DNA of 64,000 nt from CAWBCR01 sp963787375 (GCA_963787375.1 CAWBCR010000017.1:620001-684000); one strand, 5' to 3'; counted from the first letter of the stretch, positions 11,580 to 19,483 are shown. The notes: generated by a model from the sequence alone, not told the origin. A program made the numbers and translations.

Positions 11580-11607
11580 AAGGCCGGGCAGATTGTTGCC
11601 CGGCCTT
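11580..11607. terminator. Terminator between gyrB and the cytochrome gene
   Basis: AAGGCCGGGCA / TGCCCGGCCTT, an 11-bp perfect stem with a 6-base loop, 30 bases past the gyrB stop and followed by CTTAC. It sits between convergent genes and can serve both. Confidence 0.85.
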
Positions 11608-11646
11608 CTTACATGATGCGGTCTGTCACTTTACCACTGAAGCACC

Positions 11647-12123
11647 CTAGCGCAGCGACGCGGCCAGCCCCTGCACAAGCTGCTGCTTTTCGGCGTCGGT
11701 GAGGCGTGCGTTGGGGTGCAGCCCGACAAAGCTGGCAGGCGGCATGTAGCCTCCCAGGATGACTTCGGCCATCTCACCGCCGCCTTCCCCGCCTTCACCG
11801 CGCCCCCCGCTGGTCCACTGCGAGAAGTTCAAATGCTGGCGGCCTTCGTAGACATCATTGGCGACCAGCCACGACATCGGCGCGATATAGGAATACCAGG
11901 GCCATACGGTCTCGTTGCTGTGGCAGTCGAAGCAGGCGCGCTGCGCCAGCGCGCGGGTTTGTGGAGAATCCCAGTTCGGCTCGCTGACGACGGGCGGGTT
12001 GGTATGAGGCACAGGGATCAGCTCGATGGTGACGAGGCAGAGGAACAACACACCGATGACGATCAGCACCATCCGACCGGTTGGCGTGCGGAAGAAACCG
12101 GGCCGGGAACTCGAAGCGCTCAT
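11647..12123 (-). CDS. Membrane-anchored haem-binding cytochrome
   Basis: 158 aa. One N-terminal transmembrane anchor (residues ~18-36, MVLIVIGVLFLCLVTIELI) is followed by an extracytoplasmic domain with a single c-type haem motif, CFDCH, in CFDCHSNETVWPWYSYIAP. A Met-containing GGYMPPASF segment could supply the distal ligand. This matches the haem-binding domain family (Pfam Haem_bd). Electron transfer at the outer membrane face is inferred. A Gly-rich insert (GGRGEGGEGGGE) is unusual. Its start lies 131 bases from the next gene's 3' end. Confidence 0.85.
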   Translation of the reverse strand: MSASSSRPGFFRTPTGRMVLIVIGVLFLCLVTIELIPVPHTNPPVVSEPNWDSPQTRALAQRACFDCHSNETVWPWYSYIAPMSWLVANDVYEGRQHLNFSQWTSGGRGEGGEGGGEMAEVILGGYMPPASFVGLHPNARLTDAEKQQLVQGLAASLR

Positions 12124-12222
12124 GAAGACGATCTCTCCTGTATAGGGGGCACGATACGCCCAGGTGATTGCAGGGCCACTCAGGCCCGTAGAATTAGATC
12201 ACAAAAGCGCGGATAGGATTCA

Positions 12223-12245
12223 CCGGCCCGCCGACTGCGGGCCGG
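12223..12245 (-). terminator. Hairpin after the DinB-like gene
   Basis: CCGGCCCGC / GCGGGCCGG, 9-bp perfect stem, loop CGACT, ten bases past the stop at 12255. No T run follows on the minus strand, so termination strength is uncertain. Confidence 0.55.
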
Positions 12246-12254
12246 CTCAATGTT

Positions 12255-12743
12255 TTATGCTCCTTTTCGCTCCACCATGATGTGTGCGATCTGCTCGATG
12301 TGGTTCATGTCGTGCCACACGGTCAGCAGCAGCTGATCGTTAAGGGTGAACGGGCCGCGTGTCGGATGATTGGCCGGGCGCTCCCAGCCACCTTCGCCCA
12401 CGCTTTCCAGAAACGCAATAAACCTGAGACGATTGTCGGCCCATTCGCGGTAGGTTTCCTGCAAGTCCCCTTCGTTGTAGCGCCTCTCGACGGCGAGCGC
12501 TTCCTGGTCGGGAAAAGGCAGGTCGGGCATGTCCTGATCGATAGTCAGGTGGGCACGCTCCACAAAGACAGCCTCGAAGTCTCTCAGATGTCCCATGACT
12601 TCCAGCACTGTCCAGCCGCTGCCGCCATCACGCAGAGTGGTCGCGTCTTCCTGAGAGATGCACTTGATGACGTATTGCAGAGTGCTGACAGCTTTTTTCA
12701 ACTGGTCGATCTGCCAGTTACGAATGGTGGTCATCGGCTGCAT
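12255..12743 (-). CDS. DinB-family protein
   Basis: 162 aa, four-helix DinB/YfiT-like fold. Conserved histidines sit in VLEVMGHLRDFEAVF and LTVWHDMNHIEQIAHIM, the usual metal ligands of the family (thiol-transferase or unknown function). The ATG at 12743 has AGGGG eight bases upstream; an internal ATG at 12731 is less well placed. It has its own promoter with a perfect -35 box (12814-12842). A second, frameshifted DinB relative lies at 48716-49196. Confidence 0.85.
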   Translation of the reverse strand: MQPMTTIRNWQIDQLKKAVSTLQYVIKCISQEDATTLRDGGSGWTVLEVMGHLRDFEAVFVERAHLTIDQDMPDLPFPDQEALAVERRYNEGDLQETYREWADNRLRFIAFLESVGEGGWERPANHPTRGPFTLNDQLLLTVWHDMNHIEQIAHIMVERKGA

Positions 12744-13048
12744 AAGGCACCCCTTTTACCTGTGCGGATTCGTGTTGCTTCCATACCGCTGCTCGCGAGT
12801 CGACGCTACGCGAACTTTAGAGCAGCACGCTCACCCTGTCAACCCCCCGCCGGGTTTTGGGATACATGTCATGACGGGCTGTTGATTTGTGACACTCATA
12901 TTCGGGTGGCATTCGCGGCTAAGATCAGATCGATCGGATCAACGCCCGGACTGCGGGCTGTGAGTCCCCTCTTTCCCTCTCAGGAGCTGCTTTTCGCTTT
13001 TTTGCTTTGCACCCCCTTTTGGTCAGGGCTTCTTAAAGAAGGAGCGGT
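12744..13048. other. Divergent intergenic region
   Basis: About 305 bases separating the DinB gene (minus) from sdhA (plus). It contains the minus-strand promoter at 12814-12842. I see no convincing sigma-70 promoter for sdhA; the plus strand has a pyrimidine-rich stretch 12961-13020 and a Shine-Dalgarno GAAGGAG just before sdhA. Confidence 0.5.
12814..12842 (-). promoter_or_regulatory. Sigma-70 promoter of the DinB-like gene
   Basis: Minus strand TTGACA (12842-12837), a 17-base spacer and TAAAGT (12819-12814). A perfect -35 with consensus spacing; the predicted start is ~60 bases before the ATG at 12743. Confidence 0.65.
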
Positions 13049-14839
13049 ATGTCTGAAGAAACGATTACCCACGACGTCATCATCGTCGGCGCAGGGCTGG
13101 CCGGAAGCTGGGCCGCCATGATCGCCGCCAAAGAAGGCGTCAAGGACGTCGGCGTCATCTCGAAGATCCACCCGCTGCGCTCGCACAGTGGTGCGGCGCA
13201 GGGTGGCATCGCGGCGGCGCTGAACAACGTGAGGCCGGTCGCGGAGACAGGCCCGCGCGGCCCACTGGAGCAGGTCCCACCGGGCGAAGAGCCGCCCGAT
13301 AGCTGGGAGCTGCACATGTTCGACACGATCAAGGGCTCGGACTGGCTGGGCGACCAGGACGCGATCGAGATCATGGTCAAAGACGCGATCAACATCGTGT
13401 ACGAGTACGAGCACATGGGCTGCGTCTTCAGCCGGACGCCCGACGGGCGCATCGCCCAGCGGCGGTTCGGCGGGCACAGCGCCCCGCGCGCCAACTACGC
13501 CGCCGACTGGACCGGCCACGTGCTGCTGCACACCATCCACGAGCAGGCCCGCAAGCACAATGTCAAGTTCTACAGCGAGTGGTACTGCCTCGACCTGATC
13601 GTCGAGGACAACGTGTGCAAGGGCATCGTGGCGATGGACATCCTGACCGGCGAGCTCCACACGATGCGCGCCAAGGCAGTGATGTTTGGGACCGGTGGCT
13701 ATGGCCGGGCGTATAAGATCACCTCGAACGCGTTCGCCAACACCGGCGACGGCGTGGCGATTGCCTACCGCGCGGGCGTGCCGCTGATGGACATGGAGTT
13801 CGTGCAGTTCCACCCGACCGGCATTTACCGGCACGGTATCCTGATGAGCGAGGCGTGCCGGGGCGAAGGCGGCTATCTCGTCAACAGCGAGGGCAAGCGC
13901 TTCATGGAGAAGTACGCGCCCGACAAGATGGAACTGGCCCCGCGCGACCTCGTCAGCCGCTCCGAGCAGCGCGAGATCAACGAGGGGCGCGGCATCGGCG
14001 AGGATGGGCAGGGCATCTACCTCGATATGCGCCACCTGGGCCGCGACAAGATCATGGAGCGGCTGCCGCAGGTGCGCGAGATCGCGATCACTTTCCTGGG
14101 CGTGGACATCATCGACGAGATGGCGCCCATCCAGCCGACGGCGCACTACAGCATGGGCGGCATCCCGACCGATGCCGACGGGCAGGTGATCGCCGACGCG
14201 CAGGGCACGCCGGTGACGGGCTTCTACGCGGCGGGCGAGTGCGCGTGTGTGTCGGTGCACGGCGCGAACCGGCTGGGCACCAACAGCCTGCTGGAAGCGT
14301 CGGTGTTTGGGCGGCGGGCGGGCTATGCCATCGCCAACTTCGTCAAAGACGGAGCCGCATTGCAGGCCGTCAGCGGCGACCCGTCTAAGGCGAGCCACGG
14401 GCGCGTCGACGAGCTGATGACCCGCGAGGGCAGCGAATCGGTCGAGAAGATCGCGCAGGAGCTCAAGACGGCGATGACGAACCAGTGCGGCATCTTCCGC
14501 GACGAGGACGGGCTGCAGAAGGCGCTCACGACCGTCAAGACGCTCCAGGGGCGCTTCAAGAAGGCAGCGGTGATGGATAAGAGCCATCGCTTCAACACCG
14601 ACGTGCTGGCGGCGCTGGAGACCGACCACCTGCTGGCGTTCAGCGAGGTGATCGTGGCCAGCGCGCTGGCGCGACAGGAGAGTCGCGGCGCGCACGCCCG
14701 CACCGATTACCCCAAGCGCGACGACGAGCAGTGGCTGAAGCATACGATGGCGCACCAGACCGGCGACGGGCCGCGCCTCAGCTACAAAGACGTCAACATC
14801 GACTGGGAAAAGTATCCGCCCCAGGAAAGAAAGTACTAA
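13049..14839 (+). CDS. sdhA: Succinate dehydrogenase flavoprotein subunit
   Basis: 596 aa. Oxidises succinate to fumarate on the cytoplasmic side of complex II. The N-terminal FAD fold is DVIIVGAGLAGSWAA; the FAD-attachment histidine lies in SHSGAAQGGIAAAL; substrate and active-site segments are FHPTGIY and RGEGGYLVN; the C-terminal helical domain ends with the usual basic/aromatic tail. Shine-Dalgarno GAAGGAG precedes the ATG. It is the first gene of sdhA-B-C-D followed by both fumarase subunits, so two consecutive TCA steps are linked. A fumarate reductase role cannot be excluded from sequence alone. Confidence 0.95.
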   Translation: MSEETITHDVIIVGAGLAGSWAAMIAAKEGVKDVGVISKIHPLRSHSGAAQGGIAAALNNVRPVAETGPRGPLEQVPPGEEPPDSWELHMFDTIKGSDWLGDQDAIEIMVKDAINIVYEYEHMGCVFSRTPDGRIAQRRFGGHSAPRANYAADWTGHVLLHTIHEQARKHNVKFYSEWYCLDLIVEDNVCKGIVAMDILTGELHTMRAKAVMFGTGGYGRAYKITSNAFANTGDGVAIAYRAGVPLMDMEFVQFHPTGIYRHGILMSEACRGEGGYLVNSEGKRFMEKYAPDKMELAPRDLVSRSEQREINEGRGIGEDGQGIYLDMRHLGRDKIMERLPQVREIAITFLGVDIIDEMAPIQPTAHYSMGGIPTDADGQVIADAQGTPVTGFYAAGECACVSVHGANRLGTNSLLEASVFGRRAGYAIANFVKDGAALQAVSGDPSKASHGRVDELMTREGSESVEKIAQELKTAMTNQCGIFRDEDGLQKALTTVKTLQGRFKKAAVMDKSHRFNTDVLAALETDHLLAFSEVIVASALARQESRGAHARTDYPKRDDEQWLKHTMAHQTGDGPRLSYKDVNIDWEKYPPQERKY

Positions 14840-14850
14840 GGCGAGACACT

Positions 14851-15270
14851 ATGACAGACAACGGCAACAAGTCATTCGCGACGGTGCGCATCCAGCGCTA
14901 CAACCCGGACGTCGACCAGAAGCCCTACTTCAAAGAGTTCAGGGTCGAGATGACGGCGGGGATGACGGTGCTGGACGCCCTGCATCAGATCAAGACCGAG
15001 CAGGACGGCGCTGTGACCTACCGGCGCTCGTGCCGGCACGCGATCTGCGGAAGCTGCGCGATGCACATCAACGGCAAGAACAAGCTGGCCTGCGAAAGCC
15101 CGCTCAAGGCGAACCTCAACGCGCAGGGCACGATTACCATCCAGCCGCTGCCCTACCTGCCGATCATCAAAGACCTGGTGGTCGACCGCAGCAGCTTCTG
15201 GGAGCAGTACCTGCGCGTGAAGCCGTGGCTCATCCCGCCGGAGAACGTGCCGGAAAAGAGTTCCGCATGA
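14851..15270 (+). CDS. sdhB: SdhB, N-terminal [2Fe-2S] part (frame interrupted)
   Basis: 139 aa, covering the plant-type ferredoxin domain of the iron-sulfur subunit: SCRHAICGSCAMHI followed by KLAC carries the four cluster cysteines. Normal SdhB is one chain of ~240 residues. Here the frame stops at a TGA (15268-15270) just before the second half, which continues in the -1 frame. Reading GAAAAG then stepping back one base gives PEK-EFRMSPDEV, which looks like an uninterrupted SdhB linker. So this is a one-base deletion, a sequence error, a recoding site, or a genuine two-chain SdhB coupled by ATGA. It follows sdhA by 11 bases. Confidence 0.85.
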   Translation: MTDNGNKSFATVRIQRYNPDVDQKPYFKEFRVEMTAGMTVLDALHQIKTEQDGAVTYRRSCRHAICGSCAMHINGKNKLACESPLKANLNAQGTITIQPLPYLPIIKDLVVDRSSFWEQYLRVKPWLIPPENVPEKSSA

Positions 15271-15638
15271 GCCCCGACGAGGTCGCCGCGCTGAACGACG
15301 CCGAGAAGTGCATCATGTGCGGGGCGTGCTACTCGTCATGCCAGGTGATCGCGCTGAGCAAGCAGTACATCGGGCCGCACGCGCTGCTCAAGGCGTTCCT
15401 GCGGGTGCTCGACCCGCGCGACAGCGCGCCCACCGAGCGGCTGGCGGAGATCGGTGGTGACGACGGCGTCTATCGCTGCCACACCATCTTCAACTGCATC
15501 GACGCCTGCCCCAAGCAGCTCAACCCCACCAAGGCCATCGAGACGCTGCGCAAGCTGGCCCAGAAACGCCAGGCTTTCGAACAGGCCCGCAAAGAGCGGC
15601 AGGCGCATCTGAACGAGCCGGTGGCGGCGGGGAAGTAG
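15267..15638 (+). CDS. sdhB: SdhB, C-terminal [4Fe-4S]/[3Fe-4S] part
   Basis: 123 aa. Contains CIMCGACYSSC (the [4Fe-4S] ligands) and CHTIFNCIDACPKQLNP (remaining ligands for the [3Fe-4S] and [4Fe-4S] clusters), the electron path from the [2Fe-2S] centre to quinone. The ATG at 15267 overlaps the TGA of the N-terminal part by four bases, so translation by re-initiation is possible even if the split is real. There is no independent Shine-Dalgarno of good quality. A split SdhB of this kind would be unusual; compare with close relatives. Confidence 0.85.
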   Translation: MSPDEVAALNDAEKCIMCGACYSSCQVIALSKQYIGPHALLKAFLRVLDPRDSAPTERLAEIGGDDGVYRCHTIFNCIDACPKQLNPTKAIETLRKLAQKRQAFEQARKERQAHLNEPVAAGK

Positions 15639-15647
15639 AAAGTGCAC

Positions 15648-15695
15648 GGGGCTTCGCCCCGGTACCCCACCAAGGGACAAAGTCCCCTGGACCCC
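15648..15695. repeat. Double-hairpin repeat in the sdhB-sdhC gap
   Basis: GGGGC-TTC-GCCCC (15648-15660) and GGGAC-AAA-GTCCC (15674-15686) are two short perfect hairpins in tandem, ending CTGGACCCC. This looks like a mobile-type dispersed intergenic repeat (REP-like) inserted in the 107-base gap of the sdh operon. Confidence 0.5.
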
Positions 15696-15745
15696 GTTAC
15701 GAGACTCGTAGCAGGGTGGTCGCAGACATACAAGGAGACCTGTGA

Positions 15746-16093
15746 ATGTATAAAAGCACCGGGTTTATCAGCTTCCTGTTTCGCCGCGTTTCGGGCGCGG
15801 CGCTGGTGCTGTACCTGTTTACCCACATGTGGGTGATCGGCTCGGCGAACGCCGGGCCGGCGGTATTCAACGCGCGGCTGGCGGCGGTGCAAACTCCGCT
15901 GTTCAAGCTGGCCGAGGTCGCGCTGCTGGCGGCGGTAATCTACCACGCCTTCGATGGCATCCGGCTGCTGATCGTCCACTACTTCAACGTGACGGAATAT
16001 CGCAAGAGCCTGTTCTATGCGATGTTCGCCGTGTTCGTGCTGGTGACGATCGCGGGCGGCGTGCCCATCGTGCTGTTCATGCTGAAGGGTTAG
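15746..16093 (+). CDS. sdhC: Succinate dehydrogenase cytochrome b subunit SdhC
   Basis: 115 aa, three transmembrane helices (~20-36, ~52-78, ~88-110). The family signature RRVSGAALVLYLFTHMW near the N-terminus and YHAFDGIRLLIVHY in helix 2 are present; the histidine of YHAFDG is the likely haem b ligand. It anchors SdhAB to the membrane and forms the quinone site with SdhD. AAGGAGACC lies before the ATG. It is separated from sdhD by ~97 bases filled by two perfect palindromes. Confidence 0.9.
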   Translation: MYKSTGFISFLFRRVSGAALVLYLFTHMWVIGSANAGPAVFNARLAAVQTPLFKLAEVALLAAVIYHAFDGIRLLIVHYFNVTEYRKSLFYAMFAVFVLVTIAGGVPIVLFMLKG

Positions 16094-16098
16094 GTGTT

Positions 16099-16130
16099 CC
16101 TGATAAGTCTTTTGACAAAGACTTATCGGG
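16099..16130. repeat. Palindrome 1 in the sdhC-sdhD gap
   Basis: Core arms GATAAGTCTTT (16102-16112) and AAAGACTTATC (16117-16127) around TGAC, extendable by three more pairs. It starts 6 bases after the sdhC stop. Confidence 0.6.
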
Positions 16131-16139
16131 AAACCTCAG

Positions 16140-16173
16140 TTTGTGGAAAGCAATTTGAATTGCTTTCCACAAA
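16140..16173. repeat. Palindrome 2 in the sdhC-sdhD gap
   Basis: A 16-bp perfect inverted repeat: TTTGTGGAAAGCAATT (16140-16155), loop TG, then its exact complement (16158-16173). It ends 17 bases before the sdhD ATG and a few bases before its GGGAGG. No T tract suitable for full termination follows. Confidence 0.65.
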
Positions 16174-16190
16174 ACACTTGGGAGGACTTG

Positions 16191-16535
16191 ATGCGCGTAT
16201 TCCAGATGCAGCGAATCAGCGCGATTGCGCTGGTGGTATTCCTGACGATCCACATGGTGGTGGTGCATTACCCGCCATTCCACATCGACTTCAGCCGGAT
16301 CATCGACCGCATGGCGCAGCCGCTGTGGAAGGGCATCGACATCGCCTTTCTGTTCTTTGTGCTGGTCCATGCGCTGTCTGGCACGTATGCCGTGCTGACC
16401 GACTGGCAGCAGATCGCGAAGGCCAAGCGCGTGCTGGCAGTGCTGGCCGTGGTGGCCGGTGTGGTGGCGTTTGTGTATGGCACGATGACGATCCTGGCCT
16501 TCCAGCCGCCGGTAGCCGCCGCGCTGCTGCGATGA
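16191..16535 (+). CDS. sdhD: Succinate dehydrogenase membrane anchor SdhD
   Basis: 114 aa with three hydrophobic helices (~8-24, ~46-64, ~77-104). Histidines in LTIHMVVVHYP and in LVHALSGTYAVL fit quinone or haem contacts in the second anchor subunit. The ATG at 16191 is chosen because GGGAGG lies seven bases before it; an earlier in-frame start falls inside palindrome 2 and is not credible. It follows sdhC and precedes the fumarase pair by 79 bases. Confidence 0.88.
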   Translation: MRVFQMQRISAIALVVFLTIHMVVVHYPPFHIDFSRIIDRMAQPLWKGIDIAFLFFVLVHALSGTYAVLTDWQQIAKAKRVLAVLAVVAGVVAFVYGTMTILAFQPPVAAALLR

Positions 16536-16614
16536 CGCAAGACAGCAGGAGCGGGCCCGAAACATCGCCGCCCGCCCCCCGCTTCACACACGGGTGTGGA
16601 GAAAGGGTACCCAT

Positions 16615-17496
16615 ATGCAAGACCTGACTGACGCTTTTGTCGAGCTGATCCGGCAGACGGCGACCGTGCTGCCGCCGGACATGCAACAGGCTATCGCGAA
16701 GGCAAAAGATAACGAAGAGAAGGGGTCGGCGGCGGAAGGCGCGCTGAATACGATCCTCAAGAACGTGGACATGGCGCGCGAAGCGTCGACGCCGATCTGC
16801 CAGGACACCGGCACGCCGATCTTCGAGGTGTACTACCCGGTCGGCGTCTCGACGCGGGCGCTGGACGGCCAGATCCGCCAGGCGGCAGCGCTGGCCACCG
16901 AGCGCGCCTACCTGCGCCCCAACGCCGTGGACAGCCTGACGGGCAAGAACAGCGGCGACAACACCGGCGTCGACTACCCGACCATCCATTTCCACGAGTG
17001 GGATGGTGAAGGGATTCACGTCGACCTGCTGCTGAAAGGCGGCGGCTGCGAGAACGTCTCGACGCAGTACAAGCTGCCCGACACCGGGCTGAAGGCCGGT
17101 CGCGACCTGGACGGCGTGCGCAAGGTCGTCCTCGATTCGGTGTACCAGGCGCAGGGCAAGGGCTGCGCGCCGGGCGTGCTGGGCGTTGCCATCGGCGGCG
17201 ACCGCGGCTCGGGGTACATCAAGGCCAAGCAGCAGCTTCTGAGGCCGCTGGCCGACACGAACGAGGTGCCGGAGCTCAAGCAGCTCGAAGAGACGTTGTA
17301 CGAGGAAACGAACGAGCTGGGCATCGGGCCAATGGGCTTCGGCGGTAAGACGACCGTGCTGGGCGTGAAGGTCGCGGCGCAGCACCGGCTGCCCGCCTGC
17401 TACTTCGTCTCGATTGCGTACATGTGCTGGGCCAACCGGCGCGCCAGCATGGACGTCTCCGCGAATGGGGAGGTGACCTATGCATCACGAGCTTGA
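16615..17496 (+). CDS. Fumarate hydratase class I, alpha subunit
   Basis: 293 aa. The N-terminal domain of the [4Fe-4S] hydro-lyase, encoded separately as in archaea and many anaerobes. CQDTGTPIFEV holds one cluster cysteine, GGGCENVSTQYKLPDT the second, and GKGCAPGVLGVAIGGDR the third. It hydrates fumarate to malate together with the beta subunit. The start is the ATG at 16615, preceded by GGAGAAAGG; an upstream in-frame ATG at 16594 is poorer. It overlaps the beta gene by 17 bases. L-tartrate dehydratase alpha is the main alternative, but the sdh context supports fumarase. Confidence 0.92.
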   Translation: MQDLTDAFVELIRQTATVLPPDMQQAIAKAKDNEEKGSAAEGALNTILKNVDMAREASTPICQDTGTPIFEVYYPVGVSTRALDGQIRQAAALATERAYLRPNAVDSLTGKNSGDNTGVDYPTIHFHEWDGEGIHVDLLLKGGGCENVSTQYKLPDTGLKAGRDLDGVRKVVLDSVYQAQGKGCAPGVLGVAIGGDRGSGYIKAKQQLLRPLADTNEVPELKQLEETLYEETNELGIGPMGFGGKTTVLGVKVAAQHRLPACYFVSIAYMCWANRRASMDVSANGEVTYASRA

Positions 17497-18097
17497 GACG
17501 CCCATCCCGGATGACGCCATCCGGGCGCTGCACGCCGGCGACACGGTCAACCTGAACGGGATGGTCGTGCTGGGCCGCGACGCGGCGCACAAGTTCATGA
17601 TCGACCACCTGATCAACAACCCGGTCGCGGCGGAGGACCAGCCGCTGCACGAGGAGCTGAAGAAGCTGCTCGACGGCGGGGCGATCTACCACTGCGGGCC
17701 GGTGGTCAGGAAGCTGCCGGACGGCAAGTACCAGTTCGTAGCAGCCGGGCCGACGACCAGTATCCGCGAGGAGCCTTACCAGGCGGCGGTCATCCAGCAC
17801 TTCAACCTCAAGGCGGTGATCGGCAAGGGCGGGATGGGCGCGAACACGCTCAAGGCCTGCCAGGAACAGCCCGCCGTGTACCTGCACGCCATCGGCGGCG
17901 CAGCCACGCTGATCGCGCAGTCGGTGAAGGAAGTGGTGACGGTCCACAAGCTGGAGTTCGGCGTGCCGGAGGCCATGTGGGTCATCCGCGTCGAGGCGTT
18001 CCCGGCGGTGGTGACGATGGACAGCCACGGGGTGAGCATCCACGACAAGGTGCAGGCCGCCTCAAAGGAGAAGTTCGCGGCGCTGATTGGGGTATAA
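17480..18097 (+). CDS. Fumarate hydratase class I, beta subunit
   Basis: 205 aa, the C-terminal domain of class I fumarase/tartrate dehydratase. It shows LNGMVVLGRDAAHKFMID near the N-terminus and KGGMGANTLKACQE in the middle, both typical. It overlaps the alpha gene by 17 bases, so they are translationally coupled and co-expressed as a heterodimer. The sdh-fum string converts succinate to malate. A strong hairpin follows. Confidence 0.92.
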   Translation: MHHELETPIPDDAIRALHAGDTVNLNGMVVLGRDAAHKFMIDHLINNPVAAEDQPLHEELKKLLDGGAIYHCGPVVRKLPDGKYQFVAAGPTTSIREEPYQAAVIQHFNLKAVIGKGGMGANTLKACQEQPAVYLHAIGGAATLIAQSVKEVVTVHKLEFGVPEAMWVIRVEAFPAVVTMDSHGVSIHDKVQAASKEKFAALIGV

Positions 18098-18117
18098 GCG
18101 AAGGCGCTGAAATGGAC

Positions 18118-18145
18118 AGGGCCGGGCCACAAAGCCCGGCCTTTT
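18118..18145. terminator. Terminator after the sdh-fum operon
   Basis: AGGGCCGGGC (18118-18127) pairs with GCCCGGCCTT (18134-18143) around CACAAA, then TTTTC. It lies between convergent genes, as it is directly behind the stop of the minus-strand lipoprotein gene at 18148. Confidence 0.85.
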
Positions 18146-18147
18146 CG

Positions 18148-19089
18148 TTACGGCCCCACGCCCCAGGCCGCTGCCTGGTCGGCGCTGAGGGTCAGGCAGC
18201 CGCCAGCGACCATCTGCGCAGCGAAATCGTCATAGGCCAGGCCCAGCGTGTCGGTCAGCGAGCGCAGCGCATCGCTGTGGGGCAGATCGGCCATCGCCGC
18301 GTAGGTTGTCCCTGCTGCAAAGGTGCGGAAGTAGGTGCGGCCCACCGCGCCGGGCGCGGCGCAGACCTGCCAGCTTCCGCCGCTGACCTGCGGCGCGCCA
18401 TCGTAGACGATGCCGACCTGCTGCGCGGGATACAGCAAGCGCAGCAGGAATTCCGGCTGATCCCCGCCGGTCAGCGCCAGATCGATCAGCGCCGGCTGGC
18501 CCATCGAGGCCAGCACCTGGGCCGGCGTCATGTAATCGGGCATGGTCAGCCAGCCCACGTCGACGTACTGGACACGGTCGTCCTTGACGCCCACGTCGAG
18601 CAGCGGCGGCTGCTGCCCGGCCTGCTCGGCCTGCACCTCGTCGGTGGCCTTGTTGAGCCACGCACCGAGGTGCCCGGTGCCGTCCTTGGCTGCCTCATAA
18701 TCGCCGGGGATAAGGTCCGGCACGCCGATGCCCAGCCGGGCGTAGAAGTTCAGCACGTCGCGCAGGGTCGACGTGCCAGCCACGATGCCGTTGTAACACG
18801 GCAGGGCACAGCCCTCCGCCCCGGCGAAGGGGTTCAGCCGCTGGTTCAACTCGGCAGACGTGAGGCTCTCCGGCGCGCTCAGCGTGGCGGTCGGCGGGCC
18901 GCCGCCAGGCGCAGGTGTCGAGACCCGCGCGGCCCCCGTGGGGACCGGCGTGGCCACCGCCGAGATGCCTACGGTTGGCGGCGGCGGCGCGCCCTCTGGC
19001 CCGGTCGTCGCCGCGCCGGGGCTGCCGCACCCGCTGATCGCCGCAGCCAGGACCAGCGTGACGCCTATCGTTCGCGCTTTCTTTAGCAT
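18148..19089 (-). CDS. Putative lipoprotein
   Basis: 313 aa. Signal peptide MLKKARTIGVTLVLAAAISGC with lipobox ISGC (Cys 21), then a Pro/Thr/Ala-rich linker (~22-75) and a ~240-residue extracellular domain. The domain has Cys pairs (GCALPC; two later single Cys) that could form disulfides. I do not recognise a catalytic motif. The start ATG at 19089 was preferred because it gives a clean signal peptide; AAGGGG lies 10 bases upstream. It is adjacent to acpS on the same strand with a 31-base gap. Confidence 0.8.
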   Translation of the reverse strand: MLKKARTIGVTLVLAAAISGCGSPGAATTGPEGAPPPPTVGISAVATPVPTGAARVSTPAPGGGPPTATLSAPESLTSAELNQRLNPFAGAEGCALPCYNGIVAGTSTLRDVLNFYARLGIGVPDLIPGDYEAAKDGTGHLGAWLNKATDEVQAEQAGQQPPLLDVGVKDDRVQYVDVGWLTMPDYMTPAQVLASMGQPALIDLALTGGDQPEFLLRLLYPAQQVGIVYDGAPQVSGGSWQVCAAPGAVGRTYFRTFAAGTTYAAMADLPHSDALRSLTDTLGLAYDDFAAQMVAGGCLTLSADQAAAWGVGP

Positions 19090-19120
19090 GTTGTCGCTGC
19101 CCCTTGAGTACCGCAGCCGC

Positions 19121-19483
19121 TCAGCCTGTCGCCACCACAAACGCGATGCCGTGCTCGCGTGTGTGCGAGATGCTCAACGACCACTCACACAGGCCAAGCT
19201 CGTCGGCCAGCGCTGCCGCTGCGCCGTGCAGCGCAAGCTCAGGCCGCCCGCGCGGATCGTTGACGACCTCGATCTCCACCCAGTGCACGTCCCCGATGCC
19301 GGTGCCCAGCGCCTTACCGACCGCCTCCTTGGCCGCGAAGCGCGCCGCCAGCGCGGGGTAATTGCCCCGGCAGCGGGCCTGCTCGGCGGGCGTGAAGAAG
19401 CGGTCGTAGAAGCGCTGGCCGTGCCGGGCCGCGGCCCGCTCGATGCGCTCCACTTCGATGATGTCCACGCCGGTGCGCAGCAT
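19121..19483 (-). CDS. acpS: Holo-[acyl-carrier-protein] synthase
   Basis: 120 aa, the normal AcpS length. It transfers 4'-phosphopantetheine from CoA to apo-ACP. The first signature GVDIIEVERIE carries the Mg-binding Asp7; the second, RFAAKEAVGKALG, carries the catalytic Glu/Lys; the C-terminal WSLSISHTREHG is typical. GGGAG precedes the ATG. It is 15 bases downstream of the M16 protease pair on the minus strand and probably co-transcribed. This fits fatty-acid synthesis with fabI elsewhere in the window. Confidence 0.93.
   Translation of the reverse strand: MLRTGVDIIEVERIERAAARHGQRFYDRFFTPAEQARCRGNYPALAARFAAKEAVGKALGTGIGDVHWVEIEVVNDPRGRPELALHGAAAALADELGLCEWSLSISHTREHGIAFVVATG

Noticed and set aside
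12974..12990. CCTCTCAGGAGCTGC upstream of sdhA as a third copy of the mevalonate motif
   Set aside because: Only 12 of 15 bases match and the strand relation is different; chance similarity cannot be excluded.
12980..14755. 591-residue open frame on the minus strand, antisense to sdhA
   Set aside because: A GC-rich frame shadow of sdhA; composition is Arg/Ala/His-heavy, no domain and no ribosome site. Many similar shadows occur opposite other genes and were left out.
16594..16614. Upstream ATG for the fumarase alpha gene
   Set aside because: The later ATG at 16615 has the better-spaced Shine-Dalgarno and matches the family start.
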